Notes under the pieces: model-generated | The model's input: the letters and a program-made list of their open reading frames with translations, nothing else | What the model was told of the DNA's origin: nothing | Databases searched by the model: none | NCBI RefSeq assembly: GCF_002858805.1 | Contig: NZ_PJZI01000002.1 | Location: 150,600-214,599, forward strand | From: Chimaeribacter arupi | GTDB lineage: Bacteria > Pseudomonadota > Gammaproteobacteria > Enterobacterales > Enterobacteriaceae | Reading direction: 5' to 3' | DNA: 64,000 bases | Program-made: the position numbers and the translations under genes | Shown here: piece by piece, positions 19,033 to 32,025 of the stretch | Numbering within the stretch: position 1 is the first letter of the stretch | How the letters are laid out: each line of letters opens with the position of its first letter

Positions 19033-20919
19033 TCAGGCCAGCAGCAGCTGGTTCATGCGGCGGATAAACTGGTTCGGGTCTTCCAGGGTGCCGCGCTCGG
19101 CCAGCAGCGCCTGATCAAGCAGCAACTCGACCCATTCGGCAAAATGTTCGTCTTCGCTCACGGCGGATGCGCGTTTGACCAGCGAATGCTCCGGGTTCAG
19201 CTCGAAAATATATTTCACTTCCGGGGCTTGCTGGCCGGCAGCCGCGAACAGTTTCGCCATCTGGGTGGTCATCTCATCCGCACCGGTGGTGACAATCGCC
19301 GGGGTGTCGGTGAGGCGGTGGGTCAGGCGCACCTCTTTCACGCGGTCACCCAGCAGGGTTTTAACGCGATCCACAAACGGCTCCAGCGCCTTCTCGGCCT
19401 CTTTCTGCTGTTCGTTCTCCTCGTCGGCCAGCTTGTCCAGTGCGTCATCGGCCTTGCTGACGGATTGCAGCTGCTTACCGTCAAACTCGGTCAGGTAGCT
19501 CATCATCCACTCGTCAATGCGATCGGAGAGCAGCAGCACTTCGATGCCTTTTTTGCGGAACAGCTCCAGGTGCGGGCTGCTTTTCGCGGCGGCGTAGCTG
19601 TCTGCGGTGATGTAGTAGATCTTCTCCTGGCCTTCCACCATGCGGCTGACGTACTCGTCCAGCGACACCGTCTGCGCGGCACTGTCGCTCTGGGTAGTGG
19701 CGAAGCGCAGCAGTTTGGCGATGCTCTCTTTGTTGGCGCTGTCTTCCGCCGGGCCTTCTTTCAGCACCAGGCCGAATTGTTGCCAGAATTTCTGGTAAGC
19801 CTCGGTGTCATCTTTCGCCAGTTTTTCCAGCATCTGCAACACACGCTTGGTCAGCGCGCCGCGCAGGTTCTGGGTGATGCGGCTGTCCTGCAGGATTTCA
19901 CGCGAGACGTTCAGCGGCAGGTCGTTGGAGTCGATCAGGCCGCGTACGAAACGCAGGTAGTTCGGCATAAACTGTTCGGCGTCGTCCATGATGAAGACGC
20001 GCTGCACATAGAGTTTCAGGCCGTGCTTGTGGTCACGGTTCCACATGTCCCACGGGGCCTGGGCCGGGATGTAGAGCAGGCTGGTGTATTCCTGTTTGCC
20101 CTCAACGCGGTTGTGGCTCCAGGTCAGCGGGTCGGTGAAGTCATGGGCGATGTGTTTGTAGAACGCCTTGTATTCGTCTTCGGTGACCTCGGATTTGCTG
20201 CGGGTCCACAATGCTTGCGCCTTGTTGATCTTCTCCCAGCTTTCGGTGCTGCCTTCGTCGCCTTCCCCTTCGGTGCGGCTCAGGATCTCCACCGGCAGCG
20301 CGATGTGGTCGGAGTATTTACCGATGATCGAACGCAGGCGCCAGTCGTCGAGGAACTCATCTTCGCCTTCACGCAGGTGCAGGGTAATTTCCGTGCCACG
20401 CTCCGCTTTGGTGATGTCGGCGATGGTGTAGTCGCCTTCGCCGGCGGACTCCCAGAACACGCCCTCATCTGCGGAAGCACCGGCTGCACGGGTGCGTACG
20501 GTGACTTTGTCCGCCACGATGAACGCCGAATAGAAGCCGACGCCGAACTGGCCGATCAGCTGGCTGTCTTTGGCCTGGTCAGAACCCAGGGATTCCAGGA
20601 ACGATTTGGTGCCGGATTTGGCGATGGTGCCGAGGTTATCAATCACCTCGTCACGGCGCATCCCGATGCCGTTGTCGCTGAGGGTCAGCGTGCGCTTCTC
20701 TTTGTCACTGGAGAGGCGCACACGCAGTTCGCCGTCGCCCTCGTACAACTCAGGTGCTGACAGCGCGCGGAAGCGCAGCTTGTCAGCAGCATCTGAGGCG
20801 TTGGAGATCAGCTCACGCAGGAAAATTTCCTTATTCGAATAGAGCGAGTGGATCATCAGGTGAAGCAGTTGCTTAACTTCAGACTGGAACCCGCGGGTTT
20901 CTTGACCTTTCATACTCAT
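19033..20919 (-). CDS. htpG: HtpG, Hsp90 chaperone
   Basis: A 628-residue bacterial Hsp90 (E. coli 624), a dimeric ATP-dependent cytoplasmic chaperone. The N-terminal GHKL ATPase shows the catalytic-Glu helix ([16 protein letters not shown]), DNGIGM and the GQFGVGFYS loop. The middle domain has [19 protein letters not shown] and the conserved Arg in NVSREILQ. C-terminal dimerisation is around residues 520-628. ATG 20919 ([10 protein letters not shown]) has TGAGGT 6 nt upstream; ATG 20913 gives the shorter E. coli start. A sigma-32 promoter precedes it. Confidence 0.97.
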   Translation of the reverse strand: MSMKGQETRGFQSEVKQLLHLMIHSLYSNKEIFLRELISNASDAADKLRFRALSAPELYEGDGELRVRLSSDKEKRTLTLSDNGIGMRRDEVIDNLGTIAKSGTKSFLESLGSDQAKDSQLIGQFGVGFYSAFIVADKVTVRTRAAGASADEGVFWESAGEGDYTIADITKAERGTEITLHLREGEDEFLDDWRLRSIIGKYSDHIALPVEILSRTEGEGDEGSTESWEKINKAQALWTRSKSEVTEDEYKAFYKHIAHDFTDPLTWSHNRVEGKQEYTSLLYIPAQAPWDMWNRDHKHGLKLYVQRVFIMDDAEQFMPNYLRFVRGLIDSNDLPLNVSREILQDSRITQNLRGALTKRVLQMLEKLAKDDTEAYQKFWQQFGLVLKEGPAEDSANKESIAKLLRFATTQSDSAAQTVSLDEYVSRMVEGQEKIYYITADSYAAAKSSPHLELFRKKGIEVLLLSDRIDEWMMSYLTEFDGKQLQSVSKADDALDKLADEENEQQKEAEKALEPFVDRVKTLLGDRVKEVRLTHRLTDTPAIVTTGADEMTTQMAKLFAAAGQQAPEVKYIFELNPEHSLVKRASAVSEDEHFAEWVELLLDQALLAERGTLEDPNQFIRRMNQLLLA

Positions 20920-20986
20920 GTTCTACCTCAATCCTAAAAACAGTGTTTGGGCTGAATGCGGCGGGACGAACCCGACAATGGTGAGG

Positions 20987-21017
20987 AGATGGGGATAGCG
21001 CAGGGGGAATTCAACAG
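20987..21017 (-). promoter_or_regulatory. Sigma-32 heat-shock promoter of htpG
   Basis: On the minus strand, CCCTGTTGAA (-35, core TTGAA at 21010-21014) is followed after 15 nt by CCCCATCT (-10, 20987-20994). The pattern and spacing match the RpoH consensus CTTGAA-N13-15-CCCCATNT. It lies 68 bp upstream of the htpG start. Confidence 0.85.
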
Positions 21018-21050
21018 GGAAATTGCACAAGTGGTGTGAAAACGTGCAGT

Positions 21051-21080
21051 AAAACAATAAAGGCGCGGATGCCCGCGCCT
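21051..21080 (-). terminator. recR terminator
   Basis: Stem AGGCGCGG/CCGCGCCT (loop ATGC) with TTTATTGTTTT following on the minus strand, 7 bp after the recR stop. It ends the dnaX-ybaB-recR operon upstream of htpG. Confidence 0.75.
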
Positions 21081-21087
21081 TTTGAGG

Positions 21088-21692
21088 TCAGAACTTGATC
21101 GGGTGCCGGCCGGCCAGGGAATGTGACAGCGTGGTGCCGTCCACCATTTCCAGTTCACCGCCCACCGGGACGCCGTGTGCGATACGGCTGGCGGCCACGC
21201 CATACTGCCCGCACATCGCGCCGATGTAGTTGGCGGTCGCCTCCCCTTCTACCGTCGGGTTGGTGGCGAGAATCAGCTCCTGAATCGTCTCGGAGGCCAG
21301 ACGCTCCTCCAGGCGATCCAGGCCGATGTCATCCGGCCCGATGCCGTCCAGCGGCGAGAGGTGGCCCATCAGCACAAAGTAACGGCCGGAGAACTGCCCG
21401 GTCTGTTCAATGGCATGGATGTCCGCCGGGCTTTCCACCACGCAGATCTGCCCATTCTGACGGCGACGCGGGTTCGCGCAGATGGTGCAAATCTCCTGCT
21501 CGGTAAAGGTGCGGCAATCGGCACAGTGGCCGATTTCCGACATGGCACGCGTCAACGCCTGTGCCAGGCGCATCCCGCCGCTGCGATCGCGCTGCAACAG
21601 CTGGAATGCCATGCGCTGGGCCGATTTCGGGCCAACGCCCGGCAGGCAGCGCAGCGCCTCCATCAGGGTTTCGAGAAGCGGGCTGGTCTGCA

Positions 21693-21693
<1 letters not shown>
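21088..21693 (-). CDS. recR: RecR, recombination mediator
   Basis: A 201-residue protein, the same length as E. coli, working with RecO and RecF to load RecA at gaps. It has an N-terminal helix-hairpin-helix ([14 protein letters not shown]), a zinc finger (Cys57, Cys60, Cys69, Cys72), a Toprim domain (about 80-175, [10 protein letters not shown]) and a C-terminal Walker-B-like segment. The ATG overlaps the ybaB stop by one base (TGATG), so translation is coupled in the dnaX-ybaB-recR operon. Confidence 0.97.
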
Positions 21694-24109
<2,416 letters not shown>

Positions 24110-24151
24110 TAATACCGGAGAAGTTGGGAAATCTGGAGGGTAATGCTAACA

Positions 24152-24176
24152 CAGCCTCGCCAGAGCGGCGAGGCTG
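24152..24176 (-). terminator. Hairpin between apt and dnaX
   Basis: A perfect 10-bp stem (CAGCCTCGCC/GGCGAGGCTG, 5-nt loop) lies 11 bp after the apt stop and about 40 bp before dnaX. The following minus-strand sequence TGTTAGCATT is only weakly T-rich, so it may attenuate rather than stop transcription into dnaX. Confidence 0.5.
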
Positions 24177-24186
24177 AATGCTTCGG

Positions 24187-24738
24187 TTAGTGGCCGCCGA
24201 AAGAGACCAGGCTGAAGCAGTTGATGCCCTGGCGGGTCAGGCGCTGTTCGCCGCCCAGTTCCGGCAGATCGATAATGAAGGCCGCATCGCTGACGTCGCC
24301 GCCCAGGGCGCGGATCAGTTTCACGGTGGCTTCAATGGTACCGCCGGTGGCCAGCAGGTCATCGATCACCAGCACTTTGTCACCCGGCTGGATGGCATCG
24401 GTATGGATTTCAAGTTTGTCGGTGCCGTATTCCAGCTCATAGCTTTCGCTGAGGGTGGCACGCGGCAGTTTACCGGGCTTGCGCACCGGCACGAAACCGA
24501 CGCCCAGCACCAGCGCAACCGGTGCGCCAAACAGGAAACCACGGGCTTCAGTCCCAACCACTTTGGTGACGCCGGTGTCGCGGTAGCGCGCGGCCAGCAT
24601 TTCAATACTGGCGGCATAGGCTTTCGGATCTTCCAGCAGGCTGGTGACGTCACGGAACAGTATGCCCGGCTTCGGGTAGTCGGGGATGGTCTTGATACTG
24701 TCTTTAATTAACTGAAGCTGCTGTGCAGTAGCGATCAT
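24187..24738 (-). CDS. apt: Apt, adenine phosphoribosyltransferase
   Basis: A 183-residue type I phosphoribosyltransferase, the same length as E. coli. It makes AMP from adenine and PRPP in purine salvage. The PRPP-binding motif [13 protein letters not shown] is intact, and TEARGFLFG and RKPGKLP mark the Apt subfamily. It is upstream of dnaX on the same strand. The 198-bp spacer to ybaN (24739-24936) holds no gene that I can see. Confidence 0.97.
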   Translation of the reverse strand: MIATAQQLQLIKDSIKTIPDYPKPGILFRDVTSLLEDPKAYAASIEMLAARYRDTGVTKVVGTEARGFLFGAPVALVLGVGFVPVRKPGKLPRATLSESYELEYGTDKLEIHTDAIQPGDKVLVIDDLLATGGTIEATVKLIRALGGDVSDAAFIIDLPELGGEQRLTRQGINCFSLVSFGGH

Positions 24739-24936
24739 AATGTGTGCCTGAAAAAGCGGGTGTTCTGACTTAAACGCAGGCCGCCTGATATCCCTGCCCC
24801 GTCACCAACGTGACGTGCACATGCCTTAAGGAGAAGGATGATAAAGGGAAAGAGGAGATGACCCACGCACGAAAACGCCCAAATTTATGCAAACTCCAGT
24901 GAAATTGCAACCGAAGCCCGCTGTGCAAAGCGTATT

Positions 24937-25317
24937 TTATTGCTTTTGATCAACCACCGGCAGGCGCCATATTATCGCGAGCAGCACCAGCATCATCACC
25001 GCCAGCAGCACACGTAACCACAAAATCTTGATAAAAAAGAGAGAGATGCTAATGGATATCGCCGTGAACGCCATCGCTTTTCCCTTGGTTTTGGGCGGCA
25101 ATGCCCGGTGCGCCTGCCAGTGGCGCAGGTAGCTGCCAAACCATGACCGGTGGAGCAGCCAATGGTGAAAACGCGGCGAGGACTGGGAAAAACACCAGGC
25201 GGCCAGCAACAGGAACGGGGTGGTCGGCAGCAACGGCAGCACAGCGCCCACCGCCCCCAATATCACCGCCAGCCAGCCGATCACCACCAGCGACCAGCGC
25301 CATATCTCTTTCTTCAC
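24937..25317 (-). CDS. ybaN: YbaN, DUF454 inner-membrane protein
   Basis: A 126-residue integral membrane protein of the DUF454 family (E. coli YbaN 125) with hydrophobic segments near residues 8-40 and 80-115. The family core LPTTPFLLLAAWCFSQSSPRF and SWFGSYLRHW is clear. Function is unknown. I chose GTG 25317 (VKKEIWRWSL) because AGGGA lies 3-6 bases upstream and the length then fits the family. The frame is open a further 56 codons, but that part does not look like protein and overlaps priC. Divergent from priC. Confidence 0.85.
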   Translation of the reverse strand: MKKEIWRWSLVVIGWLAVILGAVGAVLPLLPTTPFLLLAAWCFSQSSPRFHHWLLHRSWFGSYLRHWQAHRALPPKTKGKAMAFTAISISISLFFIKILWLRVLLAVMMLVLLAIIWRLPVVDQKQ

Positions 25318-25473
25318 TCTTCCCTGCTCCTTTCTCCGGCCGGTGCCGGCCTGACAGGCGGCCCCTGACAAACGGACATAGTAACGTCCAATTGCTGCCT
25401 GACACAATGAAACCGGCTTGTCAGCCCGGCGTTTCAGCGGCAAGCTACCCGGAAGATCCGCCGGAGAGAAAAT

Positions 25474-26013
25474 GTGACAACGCAAAAAGTTTTACACACG
25501 CTGGAACAACAGATAAATGCGCTGGCTGTGGAGATAGAGCCTGTCGGCCATGTGCCGGCGCAACAGGCGCGGTTTGATGCCGGGCTGTTCCACACCCACG
25601 GCACGCGGCTGCGTGACTATCTGGCTGAAGTGCGGCAGAACCTCGCCCAGCTGAAAACGGTGGTGGCCGAAGGGCGTACAGCGCAGGTGGCGTTTGTGGC
25701 TGACCGGCTGGTGACGCAGATCGGTGCGCTGCAACGTGAGCTGGCGACCCAGGCGTTGCGTAAGGCCGTCGCGCGCCCGCAGGGCGAGAGTAAAGAGGAT
25801 ATTTACCACCGGCTGGCCCAGCACCAGGATTTCGAACGCCGGTTGATTGCCATGATCCGCGATCGTGAAAGTTTACTGGGCCGTCAGGAATCCCTGGCCC
25901 AGCAGCGCAAAATCCAGCAGGAGCTGGCCGCACTTGAAGGGCGGCTGCAACGCTGCCGCCAGGCGCTGATGCGGATTGAGCGGGCCGTTGAAAGAAAAGA
26001 AAACGGTTTTTGA
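25474..26013 (+). CDS. priC: PriC, primosomal replication restart protein
   Basis: A 179-residue helical protein (E. coli 175) that binds Rep/SSB and reloads DnaB at stalled forks. The start codon is GTG, preceded by GGAGAG; the ATG one frame away is followed at once by a stop. The sequence is rich in Gln, Arg and Leu with long coiled helices, and the C-terminal part LEGRLQRCRQALMRIERAVERKEN resembles the E. coli protein. It starts the priC / GlsB-like / rsmS stretch; E. coli has mscK next to this group instead. Confidence 0.9.
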   Translation: MTTQKVLHTLEQQINALAVEIEPVGHVPAQQARFDAGLFHTHGTRLRDYLAEVRQNLAQLKTVVAEGRTAQVAFVADRLVTQIGALQRELATQALRKAVARPQGESKEDIYHRLAQHQDFERRLIAMIRDRESLLGRQESLAQQRKIQQELAALEGRLQRCRQALMRIERAVERKENGF

Positions 26014-26098
26014 ATGTTTATCACAATTTTTTAAAGCCCTGTCCTTCCCGCTCCCGCAATTATCTATACTATAGGGATGTCCGCAGCGGGAGAACATT

Positions 26099-26347
26099 AT
26101 GGGCCTGATTTCATGGATCATTCTGGGGCTGGTGGTCGGGCTGCTGGCAAAAGTGTTTATGCCGGGCAAAGAAGGCGGGAGCGTGATTTTATGGGTGGTG
26201 CTGGCCATCAGCGGTGCGCTGGTGGGGGGGTATATCAGCACTTATCTGGAGTCAGGCTCAGTCGCCGGGTTCAGTTTCAGAAGCTTGCTTATCGCACTGA
26301 CGGGCGCAATCCTGATTCTGTTTGTTTATCGCAAACGTAACTATTGA
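26099..26347 (+). CDS. GlsB/YeaQ/YmgE-family small membrane protein
   Basis: An 82-residue very hydrophobic protein with three predicted transmembrane segments (about 4-20, 30-46, 57-76) and the family motif LAKVFMPGKEGG in the first loop. The family was once called transglycosylase-associated; no biochemical function is established, and members are often stress-induced. GGGAG is well placed upstream, and a -10-like TATACT (26065-26070) suggests its own promoter. It is not part of this locus in E. coli, so it looks like a lineage-specific insertion between priC and rsmS. Confidence 0.85.
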   Translation: MGLISWIILGLVVGLLAKVFMPGKEGGSVILWVVLAISGALVGGYISTYLESGSVAGFSFRSLLIALTGAILILFVYRKRNY

Positions 26348-26356
26348 GTTGGCCTT

Positions 26357-26524
26357 ATGTCAGTTGAAAACGCCTCACCAGAACTGCAGTTGGCAGTTGA
26401 CCTGATCTATTTGCTGGAATGCAATGAAATTGCCCCGGATATCGCGCTGGCGGCGCTGGAAATTGTGGCGCGTGACTACCGGGAAAAATTGCGCCTGGGC
26501 GGTGACGGCCCGCTCAGCGCCTGA
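26357..26524 (+). CDS. rsmS: RsmS (YbaM), small DUF2496 protein
   Basis: A 55-residue protein (E. coli 53) starting MSVENASPELQLAVDLIYLL and ending GGDGPLSA. Conserved points are the LAVDLI helix, the I(A/P)..ALxALxIVxRDY core and a charged tail. In Pectobacterium this family (RsmS) influences secreted-enzyme control; the mechanism is unknown. It begins 9 bp after the preceding gene, downstream of priC as in E. coli. The ribosome site is weak, so coupling to the upstream gene is likely. The 26525-26661 spacer has two near copies of CATAAAGAG and no gene. Confidence 0.88.
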   Translation: MSVENASPELQLAVDLIYLLECNEIAPDIALAALEIVARDYREKLRLGGDGPLSA

Positions 26525-26661
26525 TGCCGGCCGGTTTACCTCATCACGCCTGTCGTGACATAAAGAGGGGTGCATAAAGAGAGGGGTACGTATACACCGT
26601 TACGCACCGCCTGTTATGCGCAGAGAAGATCAACCGGCATCAGGAAGGATGGCGTTGCCGG

Positions 26662-27345
26662 TTAGTTATCATCAGAAACAGTGTCCTGACTCTCCTGGCT
26701 GCCTGCCGCGCTGTCTCGCCGCAGATGCGGGCTGAGTTTTAACATATCAATATAAATATCGGCGTAATGCGCCGCCTGGCCTTTAAGATCAAACCCTTCC
26801 GGCATAAACAGCCAATTTTCCATCAGGCCGCTGATATAGGAGCGCAGCACCACGGCGGCCCGGCGGGTATCCAGATCATCCGGCAGTAACTTTAATTCAA
26901 TACAATTTTTTAAAACGACCTCTATTTTTTCATAACTTTCCAGATACAGGATTTTATGCGCCTGCTGAAGAGACATCAGCTCTCCCACAAATTCACATTT
27001 ATGAAAAATGATCTCCATCAAGGCACGCCGGCGTGGATCGTCTACCGTGGCACGGAGAATATAGATAAGGATTTCACGCAGAATACGCAGTGGATTATTG
27101 GGGTACTTTGCCTGATACTCTATTTCGAGATCGTCTATTTTAGACTCAGAAATCGCCCAAACTTCATTAAACAAGTCTACCTTGTTTTTGAAGTGCCAAT
27201 AGATAGCACCCCGCGTTACACCGGCCGCGGTGGCAATGTCGGTCAGTGATGTCGCAGACACTCCGCGTTCTGAAAATTCCCTCACTGCGGCGTCCAGAAT
27301 GTGTTGGCGGGTTTCAAGTGCTTGTTGTTTGGTTTTTCGTGCCAT
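26662..27345 (-). CDS. acrR: AcrR, TetR-family repressor of acrAB
   Basis: A 227-residue TetR repressor (E. coli 215). The N-terminal helix-turn-helix ([23 protein letters not shown], residues about 33-55) binds the operator in the acrR-acrA gap. The C-terminal ligand domain contains the conserved [13 protein letters not shown] longer polar tail ([19 protein letters not shown]) extends beyond the E. coli end. It represses acrAB and itself and is released by efflux substrates. Divergent from acrA. Confidence 0.95.
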   Translation of the reverse strand: MARKTKQQALETRQHILDAAVREFSERGVSATSLTDIATAAGVTRGAIYWHFKNKVDLFNEVWAISESKIDDLEIEYQAKYPNNPLRILREILIYILRATVDDPRRRALMEIIFHKCEFVGELMSLQQAHKILYLESYEKIEVVLKNCIELKLLPDDLDTRRAAVVLRSYISGLMENWLFMPEGFDLKGQAAHYADIYIDMLKLSPHLRRDSAAGSQESQDTVSDDN

Positions 27346-27373
27346 GGCTATTGGTTTTCACAGAGAGATGTCT

Positions 27374-27397
27374 TACATACATTCGCGTATGTATGTA
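27374..27397. promoter_or_regulatory. AcrR operator in the acrR/acrA gap
   Basis: A 24-bp near-perfect inverted repeat with arms TACATACAT and ATGTATGTA, very close to the E. coli AcrR site. It lies 28 bp before acrR and 90 bp before acrA, where it can block both promoters. Confidence 0.9.
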
Positions 27398-27487
27398 CGA
27401 TGGTACGCACATATCTAAAATGCAGCAATGGGTTTTATGGCTTGTGATCCATTGATCAATTTGAAATCGGACACTTGAGGTTTATCT

Positions 27488-28702
27488 ATGAACAAAAACA
27501 GAGGGTTAACGCCTCTGGCGGCCGTTCTGATGCTTTCAGGCAGCTTAGTTCTCACAGGATGTAATGATAAGGAGTCCTCACAGGGGGCCCAGCAACAGCA
27601 ACAAGCGCCGGAAGTAGGCATTGTGACGCTGAAAACAGCGCCGCTGAATATCACCACTGAATTGCCCGGCCGTACCTCGGCGTTCCGTGTGGCAGAAGTC
27701 CGCCCTCAGGTGAGCGGCATTATTCTCAAGCGCAACTTTGTTGAAGGCAGTGATATTAAAGCCGGTACCTCCCTTTATCAGATCGATCCTGCGACCTATC
27801 AGGCTTCTTACGACAGTGCCAAAGGCGACCTGGCCAAAGCACAGGCCACCGCCCAAATCGCCCGTGTTACGCTGAACCGTTATAAACCCCTGCTCGGGAC
27901 TAACTACATCAGCAAACAGGATTACGATCAGGCTCAGGCGGATGCCAGCTCAGCGGATGCTTCCGTGCTTGCGGCCAAAGCGGCGGTAGAAACGGCGCGT
28001 ATTAATCTGGCGTATACCAAAGTCACCTCCCCTATCAGCGGCCGGATCGGTAAATCCAGTGTCACGGAAGGCGCGCTGGTCACCAGCGGCCAGACCACCG
28101 CCCTGGCAACCGTTCAGCAGCTTGACCCGATTTATGTGGATGTCACCCAGTCCAGCACCGATTTCCTGCGTCTGCAGCAGGAGATGTCAGAAGGCACGCT
28201 GAAGCAGCAGAACGGCAAAGCCAAAGTCACCTTACTGCTGGAAAACGGCAGCCAATATAAGCAGGAAGGGACGCTGGAGTTCTCCGACGTGACTGTGGAT
28301 GAAACCACCGGCTCTATTACCTTGCGTGCGGTATTCCCGAACCCGGACCATGTTCTGCTGCCGGGGATGTTCGTCCGTGCGCGGCTGGATGAAGGCGTGA
28401 ATGAAAATGCGCTGCTGGTACCGCAACAGGGCATCACCCGTAACCCGCGTGGTGAAGCTACCGCGATGGTCGTGGGCGCAGGTGACAAGGTAGAGACCCG
28501 CACCCTGACCACTGCCCAGGCGATTGGCGATAAATGGCTGGTCACCGACGGCCTGAAAGCGGGCGATCGCGTGATTGTGACCGGTCTGCAAAAAGTGAAG
28601 CCGGGCGCCCAGGTGAAAGTGCAGGAAGTGAGCGCTGACGCGCCGGCGCAACCCGCCGGGCAACAGCAGCAGGCAGCGTCCGATCAGGCCTCGAAGTCTT
28701 AA
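27488..28702 (+). CDS. acrA: AcrA, periplasmic adaptor of the AcrAB-TolC efflux pump
   Basis: A 404-residue lipoprotein (E. coli 397). The signal peptide ends in lipobox LTGC with acylated Cys25. Domains in order: lipoyl, a helical hairpin that contacts TolC (about 100-170, KGDLAKAQATAQIARVTL), beta-barrel, and membrane-proximal domain. A Gln-rich patch follows the Cys, and a Gln/Ala-rich tail ends the protein. It bridges AcrB in the inner membrane to TolC. It is followed by acrB after 16 bp, as one operon under AcrR. Confidence 0.96.
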   Translation: MNKNRGLTPLAAVLMLSGSLVLTGCNDKESSQGAQQQQQAPEVGIVTLKTAPLNITTELPGRTSAFRVAEVRPQVSGIILKRNFVEGSDIKAGTSLYQIDPATYQASYDSAKGDLAKAQATAQIARVTLNRYKPLLGTNYISKQDYDQAQADASSADASVLAAKAAVETARINLAYTKVTSPISGRIGKSSVTEGALVTSGQTTALATVQQLDPIYVDVTQSSTDFLRLQQEMSEGTLKQQNGKAKVTLLLENGSQYKQEGTLEFSDVTVDETTGSITLRAVFPNPDHVLLPGMFVRARLDEGVNENALLVPQQGITRNPRGEATAMVVGAGDKVETRTLTTAQAIGDKWLVTDGLKAGDRVIVTGLQKVKPGAQVKVQEVSADAPAQPAGQQQQAASDQASKS

Positions 28703-28718
28703 TAGGAGCCGGTAATAC

Positions 28719-31700
28719 ATGGCTAAGTTCTTTATAGATCGCCCCATTTTTGCGTGGGTTATCGCCATCATTATCATGCTGGCGGGCGGACTGTCGATAT
28801 TGAGTCTGCCGATTGCCCAATATCCGACAGTGGCGCCGCCGGCGATTGAAATATCCGCCAACTACCCGGGTGCCGATGCGCAGACCGTGCAGGATACCGT
28901 GACGCAGGTTATCGAGCAGAACATGAACGGCATCGATAACCTGATGTACATGTCCTCCTCCAGTGACTCGTCCGGCAGCGTGACCCTGACCCTGACCTTT
29001 GCCTCCGGCACGGATGCAGACATCGCCCAGGTGCAGGTGCAGAACAAACTGCAGCTGGCGATGCCGCTGTTGCCGCAGGAAGTGCAGCAACAAGGGATCC
29101 AGGTACAGAAGTCGAGCAGCAGCTTCCTGATGGTGGCCGGTTTTGTGAACAATAACGGCACCATGACGCAGGAAGATATCGCGGACTATGTGGCCTCAAA
29201 CATCCAGGACCCGATCAGCCGTACCAGTGGTGTGGGTGACGTGCAGCTGTTTGGTTCCCAGTATGCGATGCGTATCTGGATGGACCCGAACAAGCTGACC
29301 AACTTTGCGCTGACGCCGGTCGATGTCATCAATGCCATTACCGTGCAGAACAACCAGGTGGCCGCCGGTCAGCTGGGCGGGACGCCGCCGGTGAAAGGGC
29401 AGCAGCTTAACTCCTCTATCATTGCGCAGACGCGCCTGACCTCTACCGAAGAGTTCGGCAAAATCCTGCTGAAAGTGAATCCGGATGGCTCCCAGGTGCG
29501 CCTGCGTGATGTGGCGACCATTGAGCTGGGTGGTGAAAACTACAGCGTGGTAGCCCGCTTCAATGGCCAGCCGGCTGCCGGTCTCGGTATCAAACTGGCG
29601 ACCGGTGCCAACGCCCTGGACACCTCGAAAGCAGTAAAAGCCACACTGGATAAACTGAAACCCTTCTTCCCGAACGGGATGCAAGTGGTTTACCCGTACG
29701 ACACCACGCCTTTCGTTCAGATCTCCATTAACGAAGTGGTGAAAACGCTGTTCGAAGCGATCGTGCTGGTGTTCCTGGTCATGTACCTGTTCCTGCAAAA
29801 CTTCCGCGCGACGCTGATTCCGACCATTGCGGTGCCGGTGGTGTTGCTCGGGACTTTTGCGGTCATCGCAGCCTTTGGCTATTCGATCAACACCCTGACC
29901 ATGTTCGGGATGGTGCTGGCGATAGGCCTCCTGGTGGATGACGCGATTGTGGTGGTGGAGAACGTCGAGCGTGTGATGGTCGAAGAGGGCCTGCCGCCGA
30001 AAGAAGCGACCAAGAAGTCGATGGATCAGATCCAGGGGGCGCTGGTCGGGATTGCGCTGGTGCTGTCTGCGGTCTTTATCCCGATGGCCTTCTTCGGTGG
30101 TTCTACCGGGGTTATCTACCGCCAGTTCTCCATTACCATCGTCTCCGCCATGGTGCTGTCAGTGATTGTGGCATTGATCCTGACCCCGGCGCTCTGCGCC
30201 ACGATGCTCAAGCCGGTGCCGAAAGGACACCATGATGAGAAGAAAGGCTTCTTCGGCTGGTTCAACCGGATGTTTGAAAGCAGCACCAACCACTACACCG
30301 ACAGCGTCGGCAATATCCTGCGCAGCACCGGCCGGTATTTGCTGATTTATCTGTTGATCGTAGTGGGTATGGCGCTGCTGTTCATCCGCCTGCCGACCTC
30401 CTTCCTGCCGGAAGAGGATCAGGGCGTGTTCCTGACCATGGTGCAGCTGCCGGCCGGGGCGACCCAGGAGCGGACGCAGAAAGTGCTGGATGAGGTGACC
30501 AACTACTACCTGGAAAAAGAGAAAGCCAACGTTAACTCCGTGTTTGCGGTTAACGGCTTTGGTTTCTCCGGCCAGGGCCAGAACACCGGTATCGCCTTCG
30601 TCAGCCTGAAAGACTGGTCTGAGCGCAGCGGCGCTGAGAACAAAGTGCCGGCGATTGCCGGGCGGGCCATGGGCACGTTCTCTGCGATTAAAGACGCGAT
30701 GGTCTTCCCGTTCAACCTGCCGGCCATTGTTGAGCTGGGTACGGCGACCGGTTTCGACTTCCAGCTGATTGACCAGGCTAACCTGGGCCACCAGAAACTC
30801 ACCGAAGCACGTAACCAGTTGCTCGGCATGATTGCCGAACACGGCGACCTGCTGGTAGGTGTGCGCCCGAACGGCCTGGAAGATACCCCGCAGTTCAAAC
30901 TGGAAATTGATCAGGAGAAAGCCGAGGCGCTGGGCGTTTCTATCTCTGACATCAATACCACGCTGAGCTCAGCCTGGGGCGGCAGCTATGTGAATGACTT
31001 TATCGACCGCGGCCGCGTGAAGAAAGTCTATGTGCAGTCACAAGCGGAATACCGTATGTTGCCGAGCGATCTCAACAACTGGTATGTGCGTGGCAGCAAT
31101 GGGCAGATGGTGCCGTTCTCCTCCTTCTCCACCTCCCATTGGGAGCATGGTTCGCCGCGTCTGGAGCGCTATAACGGCTTGCCGTCTATGGAGCTGCTGG
31201 GCCAGCCTGCACCGGGTAAAAGTAGTGGTGAAGCGATGGCGATGATGGAGTCACTGGCGGCGAAACTGCCGACCGGCATCGGCTACGACTGGACGGGGAT
31301 GTCCTATCAGGAGCGGCTCTCCGGCAACCAGGCCCCTGCCCTGTATGCCATCTCGCTGATTGTGGTATTCCTCTGCCTGGCGGCCCTGTATGAGAGCTGG
31401 TCGATTCCGTTCTCTGTCATGCTGGTGGTGCCGCTTGGGGTCATCGGGGCGCTGATCGCTGCGACCTTCCGTGGCCTGAGTAACGACGTTTACTTCCAGG
31501 TGGGGCTGTTAACCACCATTGGCCTGTCGGCGAAGAACGCCATCCTGATTGTCGAGTTCGCCAAAGACCTGATGGACAAAGAGGGCAAAGGGTTGGTTGA
31601 GGCCACGCTGGAAGCGGTGCGGATGCGTCTGCGCCCGATTCTGATGACCTCTCTGGCCTTTATCCTGGGCGTATTGCCGCTGGTCATTTCGACCGGGGCA

Positions 31701-31877
31701 GGCTCCGGCGCCCAGAACGCAGTAGGTACCGGCGTAATGGGCGGGATGGTGACGGCGACGATTCTGGCCATCTTCTTTGTTCCGGTCTTCTTTGTGGTGG
31801 TTCGCCGCCGCTTCAGTAAGAAATCGGACGATATAGAACACAGCCACAGCCCGGCGGTATCGCTGGATAAGCACTGA
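28719..31877 (+). CDS. acrB: AcrB, RND multidrug efflux transporter
   Basis: A 1052-residue RND pump (E. coli 1049), a trimer in the inner membrane that exports drugs, bile salts and dyes using the proton gradient. Twelve helices in two repeats enclose two large periplasmic loops. The proton-relay residues are present: DD in [16 protein letters not shown] (helix 4), Lys in [14 protein letters not shown] (helix 10), and Arg/Thr in [14 protein letters not shown]. The start [18 protein letters not shown] is the AcrB/HAE1 signature. A Lys-, His- and Asp-containing tail ends the protein. Confidence 0.98.
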   Translation: MAKFFIDRPIFAWVIAIIIMLAGGLSILSLPIAQYPTVAPPAIEISANYPGADAQTVQDTVTQVIEQNMNGIDNLMYMSSSSDSSGSVTLTLTFASGTDADIAQVQVQNKLQLAMPLLPQEVQQQGIQVQKSSSSFLMVAGFVNNNGTMTQEDIADYVASNIQDPISRTSGVGDVQLFGSQYAMRIWMDPNKLTNFALTPVDVINAITVQNNQVAAGQLGGTPPVKGQQLNSSIIAQTRLTSTEEFGKILLKVNPDGSQVRLRDVATIELGGENYSVVARFNGQPAAGLGIKLATGANALDTSKAVKATLDKLKPFFPNGMQVVYPYDTTPFVQISINEVVKTLFEAIVLVFLVMYLFLQNFRATLIPTIAVPVVLLGTFAVIAAFGYSINTLTMFGMVLAIGLLVDDAIVVVENVERVMVEEGLPPKEATKKSMDQIQGALVGIALVLSAVFIPMAFFGGSTGVIYRQFSITIVSAMVLSVIVALILTPALCATMLKPVPKGHHDEKKGFFGWFNRMFESSTNHYTDSVGNILRSTGRYLLIYLLIVVGMALLFIRLPTSFLPEEDQGVFLTMVQLPAGATQERTQKVLDEVTNYYLEKEKANVNSVFAVNGFGFSGQGQNTGIAFVSLKDWSERSGAENKVPAIAGRAMGTFSAIKDAMVFPFNLPAIVELGTATGFDFQLIDQANLGHQKLTEARNQLLGMIAEHGDLLVGVRPNGLEDTPQFKLEIDQEKAEALGVSISDINTTLSSAWGGSYVNDFIDRGRVKKVYVQSQAEYRMLPSDLNNWYVRGSNGQMVPFSSFSTSHWEHGSPRLERYNGLPSMELLGQPAPGKSSGEAMAMMESLAAKLPTGIGYDWTGMSYQERLSGNQAPALYAISLIVVFLCLAALYESWSIPFSVMLVVPLGVIGALIAATFRGLSNDVYFQVGLLTTIGLSAKNAILIVEFAKDLMDKEGKGLVEATLEAVRMRLRPILMTSLAFILGVLPLVISTGAGSGAQNAVGTGVMGGMVTATILAIFFVPVFFVVVRRRFSKKSDDIEHSHSPAVSLDKH

Positions 31878-31893
31878 TGCTGTAAAGCCTGAA

Positions 31894-31921
31894 AGCCGCG
31901 CAATGCGCGGCTTTTTTTTTG
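31894..31921 (+). terminator. acrAB terminator
   Basis: Stem AGCCGCGC/GCGCGGCT (8 bp, loop AAT) followed by a run of at least nine T, 16 bp after the acrB stop. Confidence 0.95.
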
Positions 31922-31988
31922 CCTGCTGTTTACCCGGACGCCGTACAGGGCTTGCTATCTGTCACATTCTGCGCAATACTGCCCGCAT

Positions 31989-32011
31989 CATTCGTTATGT
32001 TATAACATATC
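31989..32011 (+). promoter_or_regulatory. Zur-type box before rpmE2
   Basis: The 23-bp stretch contains the perfect palindrome ATGTTATAACAT (31997-32008) and matches the enterobacterial Zur consensus (GAAATGTTATA-N-TATAACATTTC) at about 16 positions. It sits 14 bp before the rpmE2 start, where Zur would repress when zinc is plentiful. Confidence 0.75.
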
Positions 32012-32025
32012 AAAAGGAGCTCATT

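Noticed and set aside
18904..20760. A 618-codon open frame on the plus strand opposite htpG
   Set aside because: It is an antisense shadow of a GC-biased gene; the minus-strand frame is clearly HtpG. No ribosome site or family similarity.
26525..26661. Near-repeat of CATAAAGAG in the rsmS-acrR gap as a mobile-element trace
   Set aside because: Only two short imperfect copies, with no inverted repeats or transposase remnants.
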